This document shows positions 1 to 64,000 of a DNA stretch of 64,000 nt, piece by piece. The stretch lies in the NCBI GenBank assembly GCA_020152595.1, contig JAIGNY010001701.1, positions 108,501-172,500 on the forward strand. The letters run 5' to 3'. A program made the position numbers and the translations under genes. This DNA is from Chiridota heheva. Its lineage: Eukaryota; Echinodermata; Holothuroidea; Apodida; Chiridotidae. Under the pieces are notes generated by a model, which worked only from the letters and a program-made list of their open reading frames with translations, ran no database searches and had not been told where the DNA came from. Position 1 is the first letter of the stretch; each line of letters opens with the position of its first letter.

Positions 1-240
1 TGATATCTTATTTCGTTTAGTATTATTGCACTTCAAATAATTCACCAGTGTGTTGAAAAGTGACCTTGCAGTGTACATTGTGATGTCATAGAGGCAGATC
101 CAAGAAGGTTTTTGCATATTTCTATTTTTAAAAAAAGCTTTTCTTTTATGTAGAGTGTAAGGCACACAAGCAGATGAGCAAAGTATGTTCTTGTAAAGTA
201 CACATCATATCCCAATTCAATAATCAAACAAACAAGAACT
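1..240. repeat. Dispersed repeat fragment
   Basis: The first 110 bases closely match 46,862-46,960 (both contain GTGTTGAAAAGTGACCTTGC), so this is a dispersed repeat of unknown class. Near 230-270 lies a short motif (GACAGTATGCTGGACTATTG) that resembles 31,018-31,060. No coding potential is seen. Confidence 0.5.
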
Positions 241-560
241 GTCGGAAGGACAGTATGCTGGACTATTGAAGCTAGAGAATGGGCTTATGAGGGAAATAAA
301 TACAGAAAGAGCACGGGCAGTTGATTTCAAATTACTTGAGCTTTGAAAGATGCACTTACATTTTCATTTGATTTTTAATTTTCACAACATTTTAAAACAA
401 GCTTCAAAATATCTTTGAGTTTTCCCAGATATTTTAAGACAAAAAAAAAAGCTTAGATTACAATCACCCAGTAACTCAGAAACATGCAAAAGCTAACAGT
501 CTATAACTACAACACCTCTTGTAGTTCTATCAATTGAACAACAATGAAAGGAGAAGCCCT

Positions 561-868
561 AATTTGCCAATGTCAATGAAAGAATGTCATTAACACCCTT
601 TCCAACCTGTACCCTCCCCATCCCCTACACATTCCCAGAACTACATACATCCTGGATTGTAATACAACTTCCAATTTAAAAACATTGTGTCAAGTGGTGG
701 CGCTATGGGGGAGAATTTGCCAATGTCAATGAAAGAATGTCATTAACACCCTTTCCAACCTGTACCCTCCCCATCCCCTACACATTCCCAGAACTACATA
801 CATCCTGGATTGTAATATAACTTTCAATTTAAAAACATGTGTCAGGCAAAGTGATGGCACTATGGGGG
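561..868. repeat. Tandem duplication, 153-bp unit, two copies
   Basis: The block starting AATTTGCCAATGTCAATGAA recurs 153 bp downstream with few changes. It includes a CT-rich stretch (ACCCTCCCCATCCCCTACAC). It looks like a recent local duplication in the intron beyond the last visible exon. Confidence 0.85.
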
Positions 869-1129
869 AGGGGAGGGGCAATGGGGAATTTCCCCTCACT
901 AATGAGATCGCTTTACCCCAGAAAATTTTGTAAAGTGACATATCTTGTCCGATTTATAGGCTTTTGCCCCCCATGAGATCAATTTCCCCCTCTTGCCCTA
1001 CCCCTCCCCCATGACTAAAATCCTGGTGCCACCACTGATCAAGCAGCATGAAACATGTCCAATAACATTAAAGCAAAATTATGCAAAACAATATTGCTTA
1101 CCGATACAAATCCCCTCACTGCTAAATAA

Positions 1130-1510
1130 TGAACATTCCAGCCTGTCCCACTTTCCATCCCAACCTGTCCCAAATATCATCCCATGCCTATACTACTTCA
1201 TGCAATTACACCTGAAAACCAGATACTGTATGCCATTCCACCACATGCATGACCCACATGCCATCACAACTCAAATTCAGATGACACCCCACCACATGTC
1301 CTACATGCCATTCCACCCTGTCCCACATGTCAACTCACCCTGTTCCACATATGCCAGCCCACCCTGTTCCATATGCCACTCACCCTGTTCTACATGCCAA
1401 CCCACCTTGTCCAACATGCCAATGCATTCTGACCAATATGTCACCCCACCCTGCCCTACATACAATTCCACCATATCCCACATGAAATCCCACCTTTATC
1501 CTAATTCTCT
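1130..1510. repeat. Degenerate CCACCCTGTCCCACATGCCA minisatellite
   Basis: Units of about 16-20 bp built on CACCCTGTCCCACATGCCAT repeat with decay. They resemble the larger array at 3.7-4.3 kb, so the two arrays share an origin. Open frames across this block are an effect of the repeat. Confidence 0.8.
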
Positions 1511-2259
1511 TCTACCCCACATTCCACTTATTGTTTATATTTCCTAAACACCTAATTTAAAATTCTTTAAAGCAAGAAATTTTTATTTGCTTCTTTATTC
1601 ATGGCAAGACAAAACAATTTTGATTCTATTCATGTCAAGAATGTCATTATCATAACAAAAAACTACTCCAAAAACCCAATTTATACCCAAGACATCTTAT
1701 TAAATAATCTTTAGACCTGAGGAACCTTTTATTTGTTTTATCATTCATCACAAGACTAATCTTCTTATATCTTTTGATACCCAAATATCTTATTAAATAT
1801 TCTTTAAAGGTTAGAAATCTTTTTTTTTTATTCACCCCAAGACTAATATTTTAATACCATTTATGATCAGGATTGTCATTATCATAACAGACTCATCCAA
1901 AACCTTTAACCAACAAACTAAGAAAACTTTAACCAAAAACTTTTGATTAGATGCCAATGATGATGCCAAAGGGTAGTAAATAGCTCTACTATTCTTTGAA
2001 TAGTCGAGCTAATAATTGCTTCCAATAACTTAGACAGAGGCAATTAATTTTCAACGAAATACATAGTGATCATCTTGGATGTGCCTTTATGACAAACACT
2101 ACACACTGGTAAAATCTTTAAAATACAATAAATGGGTCTTACACCAATTTGTCTATTTCAGTCTATTTCATAGTTCCTCTTATTATATATATGAAAATAA
2201 AAATTTATGGGAAAATTCAATTTTAAGACTTTTTGGTTCAAATGATTAAAAGAACAAAC

Positions 2260-62050
<59,791 letters not shown>

Positions 62051-62119
62051 CTGTGTAAAAAATGATATCAATATTTATCATCATAAATGCTTCTATCCAA
62101 ATTATTCAAACATTCGATG

Positions 62120-62595
62120 GTTTTATCCATATCGCTTTCTAATAACATGAAATTTCACACAAAGTCTCATTGCATGTAAGTCAAATCCTTCAGGCTGCAT
62201 GCTACAGACTGCGCCCTGGACTTGACTGGATCGGGACTGGAAGTGAATGAACACCGCATTTTCAAGCTTCTGTTCTCGAATAGTGTTCAGAGAGCCAGGC
62301 AGGGTTAAAGTCTTTGCCGTCAGGACCACCATTTAACGTCCTCATCTGAGAAACAGTGAGCGCCATCCAGCCATTGTCCACTTCTCCCAAAGGTTGGATG
62401 AGGAGCAGGTGAAGCAGACGACGTACTTCTTCACCAGGTGAAGCAGATGACATACTTCTTCACCTGATGGCAGGTGTGCCTGTCTGCAAGGCTGTGGACA
62501 AATCTTGCAATTGATTCTCGTGAAATTCGAACCTGGGGGTTCCAGCAACTCAGTCGTGTCTACCAACTGAGCCACCTGTCTCCGAAATTCCTTAT
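62120..62595 (-). mobile_element. tRNA-derived SINE
   Basis: On the minus strand the A box GGCTCAGTTGGTAG (62,560-62,573) and B box GGTTCGAATTTCA (62,521-62,533) are correctly spaced for an RNA polymerase III promoter. A body follows with CACCTGCCATCAGGTGAAGA, duplicated once (GGTGAAGAAGTA..TCTGCTTCACCT at 62.41 and 62.44 kb). The 3' limit is not exact. Confidence 0.85.
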
Positions 62596-62599
62596 CAGA

Positions 62600-64000
62600 G
62601 TAAATATCCAATTACAGATCAAATTCTTTATCAATCTAAAACTCAAATTTCTTATAACAAGCCGCTAGGTAAGATTCAGTATACAAAGTTCAAATTTTGA
62701 TTCATATTCCAATATTTAAATAAATGAATGACATACAAAGCCCTAATTTTAGGGAATTTTTATTTTTCATTGTTTGCAGTTAGTAGAAATTTTGCTTTTA
62801 TATTTGACCAGTTGGAAAATAAAGCAGAGCTCCAAATCCAACCTGACAATATCACAAAGATATTTGATTTCTTATTTTCACATAAATTTAGATATTTTTT
62901 GATTGACATTTCTTATGGTCAGTCAAGATTGCATGTCTTTTTCTGATTGTTTGATCAAACAGCCAAGGTAGGTGTGATCACCTGAACCTCTAAAGTCCTA
63001 TCCAGTGGTGTAGATCTGTTTCAAAAAGAAGGGGCATAATTGCAAGGTTTTACAAATTTTACTGTGCACAAAAAGATGTTATGTATTAGGGATTAGATTG
63101 TTAAAAGGGGGAAGCATATAAAGATGCATTTACTTCATTAAAGAACTATTGCCATGTTTTTTTGTAACCGTTTACAAGAGACAAATTTTGAAAACAATTT
63201 AGTACAAAAATCATATTGATATGTTATTCCTACCAGAAGATATTCAAATTTTAAGGTTCACAAAAAAATGCCAATAAACGAATAGGAAAAGGCTCAGTAT
63301 GACATCACAGCAACACGTTCTCCCACAAAGTTGATGTATTTCATTAAAAGCTTTTATCCTTTTTTATTAGTAAAACCTGCTAGAAAAATAAATTGATGAA
63401 AGTTAGGTATTTATATACATTGCCAACTATACCCTACTTCAATAACTTTCGGAAAATTGTTTCTAATCATACAGAAACAACCAATTAAAGTTTAAAGAAA
63501 AATACATAAACATTTGCAATGGAATTGCCTCCATGACATCATCAAACATGAATACATCATACTGTACAAAAAATTTTAAATGCAATTGGAAAATTTTTAA
63601 AAATCTATATCTCCTGAATGGAATATGATATCAACCTTTTTGTACCAAATTGCTTTAAAAGTATGCTCTTTTAAATAAAATTTTCCAAAAAAATGGGAAT
63701 ATTCTTTTAACATTATTCCTGTCACAATTTTTTTGTGAGAAGATTTTCAACACCTTTTTTTAGAACTGTGGGAATTCATGATGTCATGCAAAGATATACA
63801 TTCCAATTTGCACCACTTCAAAATGTGCTCAAATTCTTCATTCCTTTTTCAAATTACAACAAAAAAAAATTGATTACCATTCACAGATTTTGAGTTTCAA
63901 GAACAACTGCTTGGGCCCAAAATTCAAGCATAATTCCAATATTATAAGTATGGACAGGTAGAGATTTTTTTGTTTATCCAAATGAAAGCGCATACATTCT
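62600..64000. other. Intron running to the right edge
   Basis: AT-rich DNA without a recognisable exon of the transporter's N-terminal part. Upstream exons must lie beyond the window. Confidence 0.55.

Noticed and set aside
62123-62611. Minus-strand frames of 63-89 residues
   Set aside because: They lie inside the tRNA-derived SINE and show no protein motif.

Overview
The window looks like AT-rich, intron-dominated nuclear DNA of an animal, most likely a marine invertebrate. I lean towards a deuterostome such as an echinoderm or hemichordate, but the exact group cannot be fixed from the sequence. The reasons are split coding exons with GT/AG borders, tRNA-derived SINEs, non-LTR retroelement fragments, a DIRS-type tyrosine-recombinase retrotransposon and very many minisatellites. 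There is no bacterial-style gene packing.

One host gene spans almost the whole window on the minus strand. It is an ABC transporter of subfamily C, closest by eye to the sulfonylurea-receptor branch (ABCC8/ABCC9). I place 25 exons between 62,050 (first visible coding base) and 2,260 (last). They read in order through transmembrane domain 1 (62.0-46.5 kb), nucleotide-binding domain 1 (45.3-37.5 kb), an acidic linker and transmembrane domain 2 (37.5-10.5 kb), and the first half of nucleotide-binding domain 2 (8.3-2.3 kb). The N-terminal exons lie beyond the right edge. The C-terminal exons (NBD2 signature, Walker B, stop) lie beyond the left edge. Exon phases agree at nearly every junction. The exceptions are two exons that each appear to lack one base, one unplaced exon between 57.8 and 50.9 kb, and one phase mismatch between the 10.5 kb and 8.2 kb exons.

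The introns are filled with repeats. A degenerate DIRS-like element occupies about 11.75-17.15 kb. A second, deleted relative starts at 20.03 kb and a terminal fragment lies at 44.4 kb. Non-LTR retrotransposon remnants lie at 26.3, 32.3-33.4, 33.6-35.0, 36.8-37.1, 42.8-44.3, 44.7, 46.2 and 49.5 kb. SINEs lie at 37.9, 38.8 and 62.1-62.6 kb. Three copies of a roughly 475-bp TTAA-flanked MITE lie at 27.8, 39.45 and 41.24 kb, a second inverted-repeat element at 47.9-48.4 kb, and a 1.02-kb tandem duplication carrying a third inverted-repeat element at 51.7-53.7 kb. Minisatellites range from 15-bp to 171-bp units. The largest are the 36-bp array at 34.95-36.5 kb and the 15-bp array at 59.54-60.66 kb.

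The most unusual observations are these: a 32-bp minisatellite that has multiplied the 5' splice site of an NBD1-proximal exon; a 43-bp minisatellite grown out of the YADD catalytic motif of a reverse transcriptase; higher-order structure in the 15-bp array; and inverted MITE copies that bracket NBD1 exons. I see no CRISPR array, bacterial operon or complete new gene system.
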